The notes beneath the pieces are model-generated. The model searched no databases. It saw only the letters and a program-made list of their open reading frames with translations, and was not told the DNA's origin. Both the position numbers and the translations under genes were made by a program. A DNA stretch of 64,000 nucleotides from a virus. Below, piece after piece: positions 12,920 to 21,131 of this stretch. Position 1 is the first letter of the stretch, and each line of letters begins with the position of its first letter. The stretch spans positions 1 to 64,000 of the IMG/VR virus record IMGVR_UViG_3300032240_001151; one strand, 5' to 3'.

Positions 12920-14491
12920 ATGCCATTAGATACTAAAAAATCATTACTAAGCGGAAATAAAAGCCAAGTTGGTAAAAAACAATCAAAGTCTTTTTTGCAA
13001 CCGCATTCTTTCGGTTCTACGGGTATTTCTGGTACTTTAGTATCTACCTATGCACAGATTCAAGGATTTGAAGCTCCTATTAATATCCCTTATACGGCTG
13101 GGGAGGAAATCCCTCCTTCTCCTCCTCCTGTTTTAGTTTTTAAGTTGTTATTTAATGACATAGCTAACGCTAATGCATTAGTAGGAGATGCGTCAAATGT
13201 AGCAGACTGGAATACCTTCTTTGACTTACCTAATTATGGTAATCCATTTACAAGTGTAAGTATAGTTGGAAATGAGATTAATTTAATAGGTGGTAGTAAT
13301 ATTACTATTAGAGGTAACTTATTTGCATCTAATAATAATATTATAAGTGTTGTAGATACAGGTTGTATATTATCTACTATAGATCAACCTTTTATATATT
13401 GTACTTCATTAGTGTCTGTAAATTTACCACTAGTTACAACTGTATGTTCAAATTGTTTTTATGGTTGTACTTCATTAACTACAATTAGTTTACCATCTTG
13501 TACAAATTTAGGTACAACCATTGGTTATGATTCTGTATTCTATAATATAATAGGTAACACAATAACATTAACTATACCTTCTGCTCTTATGACTTGTAAT
13601 GGAGGAAATCCAGATGTTGATATAATTGATTTAGGTATAGATAATAATTTAATAATAAATGGGGATACTTATATACCATTTGCTGGATATACTGGAAATT
13701 TAACATTGGAATGGGATAATATTTCTAATGCAGATTTACTAGTTGGTGATAGTTCAAATGTTGGAGATTGGAATACATTCTTTAATTTATCACATTGGTC
13801 AACTGAATTTATATCAGTTGAAGTTTTTGGTAATAGCGTAACATTAATTGGTGGTGAAAATATAATCATTAGAAGTAACTTATTTCAAGATAATAATAAT
13901 ATTATAAGTGTTGTAGATACAGGTTGTATATCCTATATTAGAAATGAATCTTTTCGAAATTGTACTTCATTAGTGTCAGTAGATATACCATCAGTTACCA
14001 CTGTAGGTTTTAATTGTTTTGTATCTTGTACTTCATTAGTGTCTGTAAATTTACCACTAGTTACCACTGTAGGTGAGTCTTGTTTCTCAGATTGTAACTC
14101 ACTAACTACAATAGATTTACATTCACTTATAATAGCTAGTAATTTTTGTTTTAATCACTGTTTATTGACAACAATTAATTTACCTATACTTAAAACTGCT
14201 GGGCTTGATAGTTTTGCGTATTGTACTTCATTGGTATCAGTAGATTTACCACTAGTTACAACTGTAGGTGATTTTTGTTTTAATAGTTGTACTTCATTAA
14301 CTACAATTAGTTTACCATCTTGTATTAACTTGGGTACAACAGTTGATTATAATTTCGTATTTCGTAATATTTCAGGAAAATCAATAACACTAACAGTACC
14401 TTCAGCTCTTATGACATGTGACAGTGGTAATCCAGATGGAGATATAGTTTATTTGCAGAATCACAATACAGTAACAGTAATAACAGTTTAA
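12920..14491 (+). CDS. BspA-type leucine-rich-repeat adhesin-like virion protein (copy 1)
   Basis: This 523-aa protein starts with a ~40-residue module shared with the next two genes (KKSLLSGNKSQVGKKQSKSF, then STGISGTL), probably the attachment point to the virion. Residues ~70-240 and ~250-510 are two related blocks of LRR_5/BspA repeats, with repeating units like CTSLVSVNLPLVTTVG and a conserved Cys ladder. BspA-type repeats bind host surface or extracellular proteins in Bacteroidota. The C-terminus ends TVTVITV, as in copy 2. A receptor-binding or tail-fibre-tip role is inferred. Confidence 0.75.
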   Translation: MPLDTKKSLLSGNKSQVGKKQSKSFLQPHSFGSTGISGTLVSTYAQIQGFEAPINIPYTAGEEIPPSPPPVLVFKLLFNDIANANALVGDASNVADWNTFFDLPNYGNPFTSVSIVGNEINLIGGSNITIRGNLFASNNNIISVVDTGCILSTIDQPFIYCTSLVSVNLPLVTTVCSNCFYGCTSLTTISLPSCTNLGTTIGYDSVFYNIIGNTITLTIPSALMTCNGGNPDVDIIDLGIDNNLIINGDTYIPFAGYTGNLTLEWDNISNADLLVGDSSNVGDWNTFFNLSHWSTEFISVEVFGNSVTLIGGENIIIRSNLFQDNNNIISVVDTGCISYIRNESFRNCTSLVSVDIPSVTTVGFNCFVSCTSLVSVNLPLVTTVGESCFSDCNSLTTIDLHSLIIASNFCFNHCLLTTINLPILKTAGLDSFAYCTSLVSVDLPLVTTVGDFCFNSCTSLTTISLPSCINLGTTVDYNFVFRNISGKSITLTVPSALMTCDSGNPDGDIVYLQNHNTVTVITV

Positions 14492-14525
14492 AAAATAATA
14501 AATGTTAGAATCAAAAAAATCATTA
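14463..14525 (+). repeat. 63-bp direct repeat, copy A
   Basis: These bases are identical to 15694-15756. The repeat spans the last codons of one leucine-rich-repeat gene, the spacer and the first codons of the next. Recombination between copies would delete or duplicate a whole gene. Confidence 0.9.
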
Positions 14526-15722
14526 TTAACAGGAAATAAAAGTCAAGTTGGTAAAAAACAATCAAAGTCTTTTTTGCAACCCAAATCTTTTAGTTCTACT
14601 GGCATTTCTGGTACACTAACCTCGACATATCTTCAACCTACTAACTATGAACCAACTGTTAGTAAGCCATATGAAACTCCCCAGAATGCATTTAAATTAT
14701 TATTTAATGATATTAACAATGCTAACTTATTAGTGGGTGACGCATCTAATGTATCAGATTGGAATTATTTCCTTAATCTTCCAGCACTTGGTAATCCTTT
14801 TACATCTGTAGAAGTTTTAGGCAATGAAGTAAAATTATATGGTGGATCTAATATTAAAGTGAAACCAGCACTAATGTATAATGAAGGTTATCAATATTTA
14901 GTAAGTATAGTTGATGAAATTGGGTGTATTACATCTGTTGGTGGAGATGCATTTAGCTATTGTGAGCTGTTAACCTCAGTGAGTTTGCCAGAATGTACAA
15001 TTATATATGGTTATGAAGATTCTCCATACGATGATTATGGTGGATTTGGAGGTTGTCAAGCATTAGCTAATATAAACATTCCAAAACTAGTTACACTTGG
15101 TAGTTATGCATTAAGTGATAATATATCAATATCAACGTCTCTTAACTTTCCTCTATTAACAACTATTGCAGATGGTGGGCTTAGCTATTTGTCAAATGCA
15201 ACATCAATAAACCTACCAAGTCTTGAAACGATTGGTGCTTCTGGTTTATCAGGTAATAATGCAGTGACGTCTTTTGTTTTACCAAATGTATCACTTATTG
15301 GTGATTATGCTTTTGCAGGTTGTTCATCTTTAACAACAATAAGTCTACCAAAACTTACAACTGCTGGTAATCGCTGTTTCTATTATTGTACAAGTTTAGC
15401 ATCAATCTCTTTACCTATACTTGAAACAGCAGGTGATTATTGTTTCACGGATTGCTCTTCACTAACAACAATTAATTTACCAGTATTAGTTAGTGCTGGC
15501 ATAGCTTGTTTCGTTGATTGCTCTTCACTAACAACAATTAATTTACCACAATGCATAAATTTAGGACCAGATTGTTTTGATAGTATGGTATTTGCTAATA
15601 TTATTGGAAATACTATTACACTCACTGTCCCATCTGCACTTATGACTTGTAACAGCGGTAATCCAGATGGTGATATTCAAGAATTACAAGCTAACAATAC
15701 AGTAACAGTAATAACAGTTTAA
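14502..15722 (+). CDS. BspA-type leucine-rich-repeat adhesin-like virion protein (copy 2)
   Basis: This 406-aa protein has the same N-terminal module as its neighbours (residues 1-45), a linker, then about ten LRR_5 units (SLTTINLPVLVSAGIACFVD type). The central repeats diverge from copy 1 while both ends are nearly identical, as expected for modular exchange of binding specificity. It starts 10 bases after the stop of copy 1. Surface recognition is inferred from the repeat family. Confidence 0.75.
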   Translation: MLESKKSLLTGNKSQVGKKQSKSFLQPKSFSSTGISGTLTSTYLQPTNYEPTVSKPYETPQNAFKLLFNDINNANLLVGDASNVSDWNYFLNLPALGNPFTSVEVLGNEVKLYGGSNIKVKPALMYNEGYQYLVSIVDEIGCITSVGGDAFSYCELLTSVSLPECTIIYGYEDSPYDDYGGFGGCQALANINIPKLVTLGSYALSDNISISTSLNFPLLTTIADGGLSYLSNATSINLPSLETIGASGLSGNNAVTSFVLPNVSLIGDYAFAGCSSLTTISLPKLTTAGNRCFYYCTSLASISLPILETAGDYCFTDCSSLTTINLPVLVSAGIACFVDCSSLTTINLPQCINLGPDCFDSMVFANIIGNTITLTVPSALMTCNSGNPDGDIQELQANNTVTVITV

Positions 15723-15756
15723 AAAATAATAAATGTTAGAATCAAAAAAATCATTA
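15694..15756 (+). repeat. 63-bp direct repeat, copy B
   Basis: Perfect match to 14463-14525; the repeats bracket exactly one gene unit of 1231 bp. Confidence 0.9.
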
Positions 15757-16176
15757 CTAAGCGGAAATAAAAGTCAAGTTGGTAAAAAACAAACAAAATC
15801 TTTTTTACAACCATCTTCTTTTGATTCTACCGGTATTTCTGGTACACTAACCCCATCATATCTTCAACCTATTAACTACGAACCAATTGTTAATAGGCCA
15901 TACGTAGCTATTGATCCAAATTGTATATATTTTACAATAGAGGCTGTAGAAAATGACCCTTTCTGGTTTTTCATAGTTGTTAATGATGATGGTGGTCCAA
16001 ATTTAACAGGTGTTGTAACTTGGGGAGATGATAGCACAGCTGACACATTTACAATTGCTCCAGATTCTGGTGTATTTTTAAATCATACATTTTTACGTGC
16101 AGGATCTTACAGTGGATCACTTCGTGTAGACGATCCATCTAGAATCTATCTAATTCAAGCAACTATTAACGATTAA
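15733..16176 (+). CDS. virion adhesin-like protein, short copy with PKD-like domain (copy 3)
   Basis: The 147 aa share the N-terminal module of copies 1 and 2 (residues 1-45). The rest is a single PKD-like beta-sandwich: TGVVTWGDDSTADTF, then LNHTFLRAGSYSGSLRV, the usual W-G-D...H-x-F...G-x-Y signature. Where its paralogs have leucine-rich repeats, this one stops; a leucine-rich-repeat gene follows separately 11 bases downstream. It may be a split or a two-subunit version of the same adhesin. Confidence 0.68.
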   Translation: MLESKKSLLSGNKSQVGKKQTKSFLQPSSFDSTGISGTLTPSYLQPINYEPIVNRPYVAIDPNCIYFTIEAVENDPFWFFIVVNDDGGPNLTGVVTWGDDSTADTFTIAPDSGVFLNHTFLRAGSYSGSLRVDDPSRIYLIQATIND

Positions 16177-16187
16177 AATAATTTACA

Positions 16188-16622
16188 ATGGGAGCAAGGC
16201 TTACAAAAATATCAAACTTCAAAGAATTTACAGGATTGCGTGTTGTATTATTAGGTTGGAATTCTCTTTCTAGTTTTCCAAATGATGAAATAAGCAGTGA
16301 ACTTATTGAGTTAGGATTACAAAGTAACCAACTCAATTCATTAAACATTTCCAATTTTACGATCTTATCTACTTTATATGTAGGTACTAATCATTTGGAA
16401 GAATTGGATATATCTAATAATCCTAATATAGATACTATAAGTGCAAACACTAATAGATTGTCACAATCAGCTGTGAATAATATACTGATTAACTTGGACA
16501 ATAATGGTTTATCAAATGGTAACTGTCAACTTTCTTCAGGAACAAATGCAGCACCTTCAGGTGATGGAATTACAGCTAAAACCAATCTACAAAGTAAAAG
16601 TTGGAGTGTTTATACAAACTAA
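16188..16622 (+). CDS. leucine-rich-repeat protein
   Basis: This 144-aa protein is made of classical LRR units (LRVVLLGWNSLSSFP, LIELGLQSNQLNSLN, LEELDISNNPNI) with a C-terminal cap of the INLDNNGLSNGNCQLS...TNAAPSG...SKSWSVYTN type common in Bacteroidota proteins. It has no virion-anchor module of its own, so it may pair with the PKD-like protein just upstream. A protein-binding role is inferred. Confidence 0.7.
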   Translation: MGARLTKISNFKEFTGLRVVLLGWNSLSSFPNDEISSELIELGLQSNQLNSLNISNFTILSTLYVGTNHLEELDISNNPNIDTISANTNRLSQSAVNNILINLDNNGLSNGNCQLSSGTNAAPSGDGITAKTNLQSKSWSVYTN

Positions 16623-16654
16623 GTAATAATAATAATAATTTAAAATTTAAAAAA

Positions 16655-16990
16655 ATGCCAGCAAAAGAATTTACACTAGAAGAACTTATAGCTAATCAGA
16701 AACAACTAAAAGCTGATAAGATATCTAAAAATTTAGAAAACATTGCAAAAATGTCAGAAAGAGCTGCTGCTGCTGCTGAAGGTGCAGAGAAAGATAGACT
16801 TGAAGGTCTTGTAAAGTTACATCAAGATTATAAAGTAGAATTAGAGGCACTAGATCCTATAGCTATAGCAACAGAAAGATTTAATAAGTTAAAAGATATT
16901 AAACCAATTGTAGAAGCTCCTGCTCCTGAAGTTATAGAGCCAAAAACAACGCCAGCTGTAAAATTAAATTCAAGTTCTAGTTCTAAATAA
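16655..16990 (+). CDS. helical protein, 111 aa
   Basis: Start chosen at ATG 16655 (MPAKEFTLEELIANQKQ), after an A-rich leader; an in-frame upstream start would overlap the previous gene. Residues 5-85 form charged, Ala-rich helices likely to coil; the tail is Pro/Val-rich and ends in Ser repeats. It is perhaps a chaperone or structural spacer for the adhesin genes before it; no family is recognised. Confidence 0.55.
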   Translation: MPAKEFTLEELIANQKQLKADKISKNLENIAKMSERAAAAAEGAEKDRLEGLVKLHQDYKVELEALDPIAIATERFNKLKDIKPIVEAPAPEVIEPKTTPAVKLNSSSSSK

Positions 16991-17053
16991 TTGATACTAT
17001 ACTTTTAAAAAATTTACTATACGTTTAGAGTCTAAAGAATTTCGGTTATAAAA

Positions 17054-17073
17054 ACTTAATTTTTAAGTAATTT
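17054..17073. terminator. weak AT-rich hairpin between convergent genes
   Basis: ACTTAA (17054-17059) pairs with TTAAGT (17063-17068) with A- and T-runs on either side. It lies in the 88-base gap between a rightward and a leftward gene and could end both transcripts. Confidence 0.4.
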
Positions 17074-17078
17074 TTACT

Positions 17079-17348
17079 TTATTCTATATAAAACTCTAAC
17101 TCTTTTAGTACTTTTTCAAGTATATTTATATCAATTTTGAGGTCGGGATTCATTATTTCTAATGAGTTTCTGACCTCATTTGCATATGCTTCCACCAAAG
17201 ATTCAGTAATTTCTTCATCATCTTCATCAATAATATCAGCCCAAATACAATCTAGAAGCTCAAAACTGAATAAAGAAAGTTCTAAATTGTTTGATTCCTC
17301 TATTAATTTGTTAAGGTTTTCTTGAAATTCTTTTAAATTTTTACTCAT
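17079..17348 (-). CDS. acidic helical protein, 89 aa
   Basis: Very acidic (DIIDEDDEEITESLVEAY) and all helical, with no recognised family. It follows the nuclease-like gene by 14 bases on the minus strand. Acidic small proteins next to nucleases can be DNA mimics or inhibitors, but this is speculation. Confidence 0.5.
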   Translation of the reverse strand: MSKNLKEFQENLNKLIEESNNLELSLFSFELLDCIWADIIDEDDEEITESLVEAYANEVRNSLEIMNPDLKIDINILEKVLKELEFYIE

Positions 17349-17362
17349 AATTTTTGTTGTTT

Positions 17363-17926
17363 TTAGCCGTTTTCAGCCTCTAAAATTAAATCTCTATATC
17401 TGTAGTAGAATTTATCTAGTAAAACGTCTCTAAGGCCCTCTAATGAGTTCTCACGATGTAAAAAAGGTGCTTCTTTAACTACTGTAGCCATTTCATTAGG
17501 AGATATGATCTCTATTAACCCTGCGTATTCAGGAATTTCAACTGTATTTAATAGTCCTTTTGGACAAGCATAGAAAAATTTATTAGGTCTTTTTATATTC
17601 TGAGTAGATTCTTTAGCTTCTGAAAGTAATAAATGCTTAGAAGTTTTATTGAAGTCGTCTTTATAGTCACCTCTGGTGACTTTTATTTCGACTTCGTATA
17701 CATAACCACTCTCTGATACTGAAAAGAAATCACTTTCCCACTCAAAAATATAAGCATTATTAATTAAATATTTATGATTTATGAACCTGAGTCTCAATGA
17801 TTTAACTATATCTTTAGAAGTAATATCAGTAGAATTTAACCCTCCTACATTTTTAGCTGATTTCTTCTTTTTATAAGTAGGTTTTTTTATATCTCCTTTT
17901 TCTAATTTAGAAAAATCTATTAACAT
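17363..17926 (-). CDS. PD-(D/E)xK nuclease-like protein, MmcB type
   Basis: The region around residues 60-92 has the fold signature of the PD-(D/E)xK superfamily: Asp66 (WESDFFSV), then E80-I-K82 in YEVEIKVTRGDYKDDF. The TRGDYKDD extension is typical of MmcB-like DNA-repair nucleases. The N-terminus is Lys-rich. A role in DNA repair or in degrading host or competitor DNA is inferred. It is transcribed divergently from the methyltransferase gene across a 200-base spacer. Confidence 0.65.
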   Translation of the reverse strand: MLIDFSKLEKGDIKKPTYKKKKSAKNVGGLNSTDITSKDIVKSLRLRFINHKYLINNAYIFEWESDFFSVSESGYVYEVEIKVTRGDYKDDFNKTSKHLLLSEAKESTQNIKRPNKFFYACPKGLLNTVEIPEYAGLIEIISPNEMATVVKEAPFLHRENSLEGLRDVLLDKFYYRYRDLILEAENG

Positions 17927-17949
17927 GTGGATAAGTTTTTATAAAAAAA

Positions 17950-17981
17950 TTTGGTTTGTATTTTTAAAGTTACTACATTTG
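17950..17981 (+). promoter_or_regulatory. putative host-type promoter
   Basis: TTTG (17950-17953), 20 bases, then TACATTTG (17974-17981): a good match to the Bacteroidota -33/-7 layout. It would start a transcript with a ~140-base leader before ATG 18131. Confidence 0.55.
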
Positions 17982-18004
17982 TATAGGGCTTTTGTATATA
18001 GTAT

Positions 18005-18041
18005 CCCCGTTGACGGGGCTAACTCAGTCGCGGTACCCGCG
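18005..18041 (+). promoter_or_regulatory. two short GC hairpins in a 5' leader
   Basis: CCCCGT-TG-ACGGGG (18005-18018) and CGCGG-TAC-CCGCG (18029-18041) stand out in an otherwise very AT-rich spacer. Each is followed by GCTAAC. They may stabilise or attenuate the leader transcript; no terminator U-run follows. Confidence 0.5.
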
Positions 18042-18073
18042 CTAACTATAAATATATAATATACTATTAGTAT

Positions 18074-18082
18074 ATATTTATA
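18074..18082 (+). promoter_or_regulatory. late-promoter-like motif
   Basis: ATATTTATA, with a second partial copy at 18089-18096, 48 bases before ATG 18131. The surrounding tract is AT-only, so chance is likelier here than for other copies. Confidence 0.35.
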
Positions 18083-18130
18083 TATAATATATTTATTTTT
18101 ATTCATATGTTGCAAATTTAAAAGATAGTA

Positions 18131-18787
18131 ATGAGAAACGCAAAAGAAGTTATAGAGGAGTGTAAAACTTACGGATTTACTTTTGATCAATTAGAGCAGC
18201 AACTACTTTATAATGCAGCTGCTTCAATAAAGGGAGTTGAAGGCCTTGTTTGTGAAATAGGATTGAGAGATTCAGGAGGAATGAGTGTTATGATGACAGG
18301 CTGCCTAGACAATCAGGACATAGATCGTTGTTTTATAGCAATAGATCCTTACGGAGGTATTAAATACAGACATCAAGAAAATGTGTATGCTTTTACAGAC
18401 TACACTAACCAAATGAAAAATAGATCTTTAAAAAATTTGTACTCTTTTTGTGAATTAAAAGATATTAATTTTAATCTATATTGCATGGAGGATACCGAGT
18501 TTTTCACCAGATTTGAGAATGGTATTCCCACATATCAAAAAGAGTATAAGGAATTACAAAACAAGTATGCTTTAATTCATTTTGACGGTCCTCATGCTGT
18601 AGAACCTATTAAAATTGAGATAGATTTTTTTAAATATAGAATGTCTATTGGAGGAATGTTTGTTTTTGATGATACATATGTGGGATACTATAATCATGAC
18701 ATTGTAGAATCTTATATTTTAGAAAGCGGTGAATACGAGTTGGTAGGTAAAGAAGAGCATAAAGCATCATATAAAAGAGTAAAATAA
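18131..18787 (+). CDS. class I SAM-dependent methyltransferase
   Basis: This 218-aa protein has the layout of the Methyltransf_24/TylF-type group: GLVCEIGLRDSGGMSVMM (residues ~36-55) as the nucleotide-binding motif I, FIAIDPYGG as motif II and ALIHFDGPHAVEPIKIEID (~157-175) with the late acidic residues, then GGMFVFDD. Such enzymes methylate sugars or small molecules and often sit with glycosylation genes. The substrate is unknown. It is first in a rightward run leading to the sigma factor gene. Confidence 0.72.
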   Translation: MRNAKEVIEECKTYGFTFDQLEQQLLYNAAASIKGVEGLVCEIGLRDSGGMSVMMTGCLDNQDIDRCFIAIDPYGGIKYRHQENVYAFTDYTNQMKNRSLKNLYSFCELKDINFNLYCMEDTEFFTRFENGIPTYQKEYKELQNKYALIHFDGPHAVEPIKIEIDFFKYRMSIGGMFVFDDTYVGYYNHDIVESYILESGEYELVGKEEHKASYKRVK

Positions 18788-18793
18788 TAAAAA

Positions 18794-18994
18794 ATGGTAA
18801 ATAAAACTAACGCTTTAAATAAAATTGAACAAATAAAAAACTATTTAAAAAATGTTCAAGCATCTGCTTACAGAGGAGATATGAAATCTTTGACTGAAAA
18901 GTTTGAGAAGCTGGATGAGATGATAGAAAATCTTGAAAGTACTATTAGCAGCGAAAGCGAAGAATATTTGAATAGGCCATACGGAACTTTATAA
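18794..18994 (+). CDS. coiled-coil protein, 66 aa
   Basis: A short charged helix-rich protein (KFEKLDEMIENLESTISSESEEY), six bases after the methyltransferase stop. No family is recognised. Confidence 0.5.
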   Translation: MVNKTNALNKIEQIKNYLKNVQASAYRGDMKSLTEKFEKLDEMIENLESTISSESEEYLNRPYGTL

Positions 18995-19009
18995 AAAAAA
19001 TAAAAGGTT

Positions 19010-19636
19010 ATGAAATTAACAGCTGCAGAGCTCAATGAAAATTTGAGCGTATTACTAAAAGTTATTGATACTAAGATTTCAGGAGAAAGAAAAGACAAAC
19101 TACTACAACTACATGATGATTGGGGAGATAGAATTGCAGTTGCACCAGCTTCAATGAAAACAAACTACCATAATGCTTTTGTAGGAGGTTATGTTTTACA
19201 CGTACTAAATGTAGTAAAAGCAGTAGGACTAGTATCAGACTCTTGGAAGAAGATGGGAGTTGATTTAGATTTTACTCAAGAGGAAATGTACTTCTCAGCT
19301 ATATGTCATGATCTTGGTAAGATAGGAACAGAAGAAGAGGATTATTACCTTCCATGTGAGGAACAATGGATGCTGAAGAAAGGTCAGCTATTTGTAATGA
19401 ACCCAAAGCTTCAATACATGAAAGTAGCGGAAAGATCCTTGATGAATCTGCAAAGGAGGTGTATATCGTTGAGTGAAAAAGAATATCTTTCTATAAAATT
19501 ACATGATGGTTTGTATGAAGATTCTAATAAAGCTTACTTAATATCTTACAGTGAAGAGTATGCTTTGAAAACCTATCTTCCACATATCTTACATCAGGCT
19601 GATATGATAGCTGCTAAATCAGAAGAAAAAAAATAA
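19010..19636 (+). CDS. HD-domain phosphohydrolase
   Basis: This 208-aa protein has an HD-superfamily metal site: His64 (GGYVLHVLNV), H100-D101 (AICHDLGKIG), a later His in LHDGLYED and Asp in LHQADMIAAK. Such enzymes hydrolyse nucleotides or cyclic nucleotides. In phages they can alter dNTP pools or degrade defence signals such as cyclic oligonucleotides; which applies here cannot be told. It is in the operon with the sigma factor. Confidence 0.78.
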   Translation: MKLTAAELNENLSVLLKVIDTKISGERKDKLLQLHDDWGDRIAVAPASMKTNYHNAFVGGYVLHVLNVVKAVGLVSDSWKKMGVDLDFTQEEMYFSAICHDLGKIGTEEEDYYLPCEEQWMLKKGQLFVMNPKLQYMKVAERSLMNLQRRCISLSEKEYLSIKLHDGLYEDSNKAYLISYSEEYALKTYLPHILHQADMIAAKSEEKK

Positions 19637-19639
19637 ATT

Positions 19640-19918
19640 ATGATTATAATAATATCTGTACTAACTTTACTATTAATATCTTGTGGGCTGGTTATTAAAA
19701 ATCTTCTCTCTAAGGTTGAAAAGTATGAAGAAGACATTATATTAAAAGACGAGTATTTAGACAAGTTAAAAGCTATGGTTGACGAATCTTACAAAAAAAT
19801 AAAAGATTTAGACACTATGGAAGCTTTTGAATCTGATGATGAAGTAGGACATTTCTTTGTCAACTTGAAAAACATAATCATGACACTAAACACATACATG
19901 CAGAACTATACTAAATAA
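19640..19918 (+). CDS. membrane-anchored coiled-coil protein
   Basis: This 92-aa protein has a hydrophobic N-terminal segment (residues 2-19, with a lipobox-like LISCG that may instead make it a lipoprotein), then a long charged helix. It is three bases downstream of the HD gene. No family is recognised. Confidence 0.52.
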   Translation: MIIIISVLTLLLISCGLVIKNLLSKVEKYEEDIILKDEYLDKLKAMVDESYKKIKDLDTMEAFESDDEVGHFFVNLKNIIMTLNTYMQNYTK

Positions 19919-19965
19919 AAAAATAAAGGTTACGACATTAAATAACTATTTCATAAATTATTTTA

Positions 19966-20751
19966 ATGCCGAGGAAAAAGAAAGAGCAGGAACCGAAAGA
20001 ACTAGATCCAGAATTATTTACAAAATCTGGTAAACCGCGTAAACGTAAACCAAAAAAATCTAGAGAATATTTCACAAAAGATACAGAAGATGCAATAATA
20101 GCATACCTTAAATCAGAAGATTCTGTAGAAAGAAATAAACTATTTAATGAAAAAATAGATTACAGTTTTCATAAATTAGCAGAGTTTATAATCCACACCT
20201 TCAAATTCTACTACACTGAAATGACCAATGTAGAAGATTTAAAACATGAAGTTGTGGCTTTTTTATTGGATAAACTTCATCATTACAACCCAGAAAAGGG
20301 TAAAGCATTTTCATATTTTGGGACCATTGCTAAAAGGTACCTTATAGTTTATAATGAGAATAATTATAAACAAATGAAGATTAGAGGGGATATGGAAGAA
20401 GTTGATGATGATAAAAAAGTATTCACGGAGATAGTAAGACAAAGTGATAATGTGGAACTTTCTCAATTCATAGATTCATATGTAAAGTATATGGATGAGA
20501 ATATGGAAAACCTATTTACTTTAGAAATAGATAAATCCATAGCCTATGCAATACTACAGATATTCAGAAGAAGGGAAAACCTTGAGGTGTTTAATAAACA
20601 GCACTTTTATTTGTATGTACGGGAGATAACCGGACAGAACACTGCCAACGTAACAAGGGTGATAAAGGTGATGAAATCTGTATACAAGAATCAATTAAAC
20701 GTATTATATCTGGAAGGGGAACTAGAAACCGATGAAAATCATATTTATTAA
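19966..20751 (+). CDS. phage RNA polymerase sigma factor, T4 gp55-like
   Basis: This 261-aa protein begins with a very basic tail (residues 1-35), then a sigma region-2 core: LKHEVVAFLLDKLHHYNPEK...AFSYFGTIAKRYLI at ~92-127, where YNPEKGxAFSYF is the promoter-melting/core-binding signature seen in T4-like late sigma factors. There is no clear region 4, as in gp55. It would redirect host RNA polymerase to late promoters; the ATATTTATA motif before many structural genes here is the obvious candidate target. It sits directly upstream of the baseplate operon, matching a late-gene switch. Confidence 0.8.
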   Translation: MPRKKKEQEPKELDPELFTKSGKPRKRKPKKSREYFTKDTEDAIIAYLKSEDSVERNKLFNEKIDYSFHKLAEFIIHTFKFYYTEMTNVEDLKHEVVAFLLDKLHHYNPEKGKAFSYFGTIAKRYLIVYNENNYKQMKIRGDMEEVDDDKKVFTEIVRQSDNVELSQFIDSYVKYMDENMENLFTLEIDKSIAYAILQIFRRRENLEVFNKQHFYLYVREITGQNTANVTRVIKVMKSVYKNQLNVLYLEGELETDENHIY

Positions 20752-20762
20752 AAAGGATAAAT

Positions 20763-21131
20763 ATGTCAGATTTTGATCAAGTTGTGTTCGGTAAGAAAAA
20801 ATTCTCCGATTTACTTAAAGAAGTATATGATCGTTCTATAACGAAAGAGAAGCAGATTACAGACATGATAGAACAACTCAGGGATCTTATACAGAATACC
20901 GGAGATGCAGTCATGATGGTACCTCTAATAGCTTCCTACATGGATTTAAACCTTAAAAACGATGATGTACTAATAAAAATGGTCGCTATCGTACAAAAAG
21001 CCATGGTTAGGGGTAAAGAAACTGGAGATTTTATGTTACCAGATAGTGAAAAAGAAGAACTGCTTAAACTTGCGCAGGAAAGCGTGGCTGAGAAAAAAGC
21101 CTTAACAAATCAAAATATACCCTCAGCGTAG
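20763..21131 (+). CDS. hypothetical phage protein, 122 aa
   Basis: A helical protein with a charged N-terminal half and hydrophobic middle (MMVPLIASYMDLNLKNDDVLIKMVAIVQKAM). Its stop overlaps the GTG start of the hub gene (TAGTG), so it is coupled to baseplate synthesis and could be an assembly factor. The family is not recognised. Confidence 0.6.
   Translation: MSDFDQVVFGKKKFSDLLKEVYDRSITKEKQITDMIEQLRDLIQNTGDAVMMVPLIASYMDLNLKNDDVLIKMVAIVQKAMVRGKETGDFMLPDSEKEELLKLAQESVAEKKALTNQNIPSA

Noticed and set aside
16601-16654. Extended start for the 111-aa helical protein
   Set aside because: It would overlap the preceding gene and add an Asn-rich stretch from an AAT repeat; the ATG at 16655 has a normal leader.
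17939-18190. 83-aa minus-strand frame
   Set aside because: It crosses the AT-rich promoter spacer and the start of the methyltransferase gene, with composition typical of non-coding DNA.
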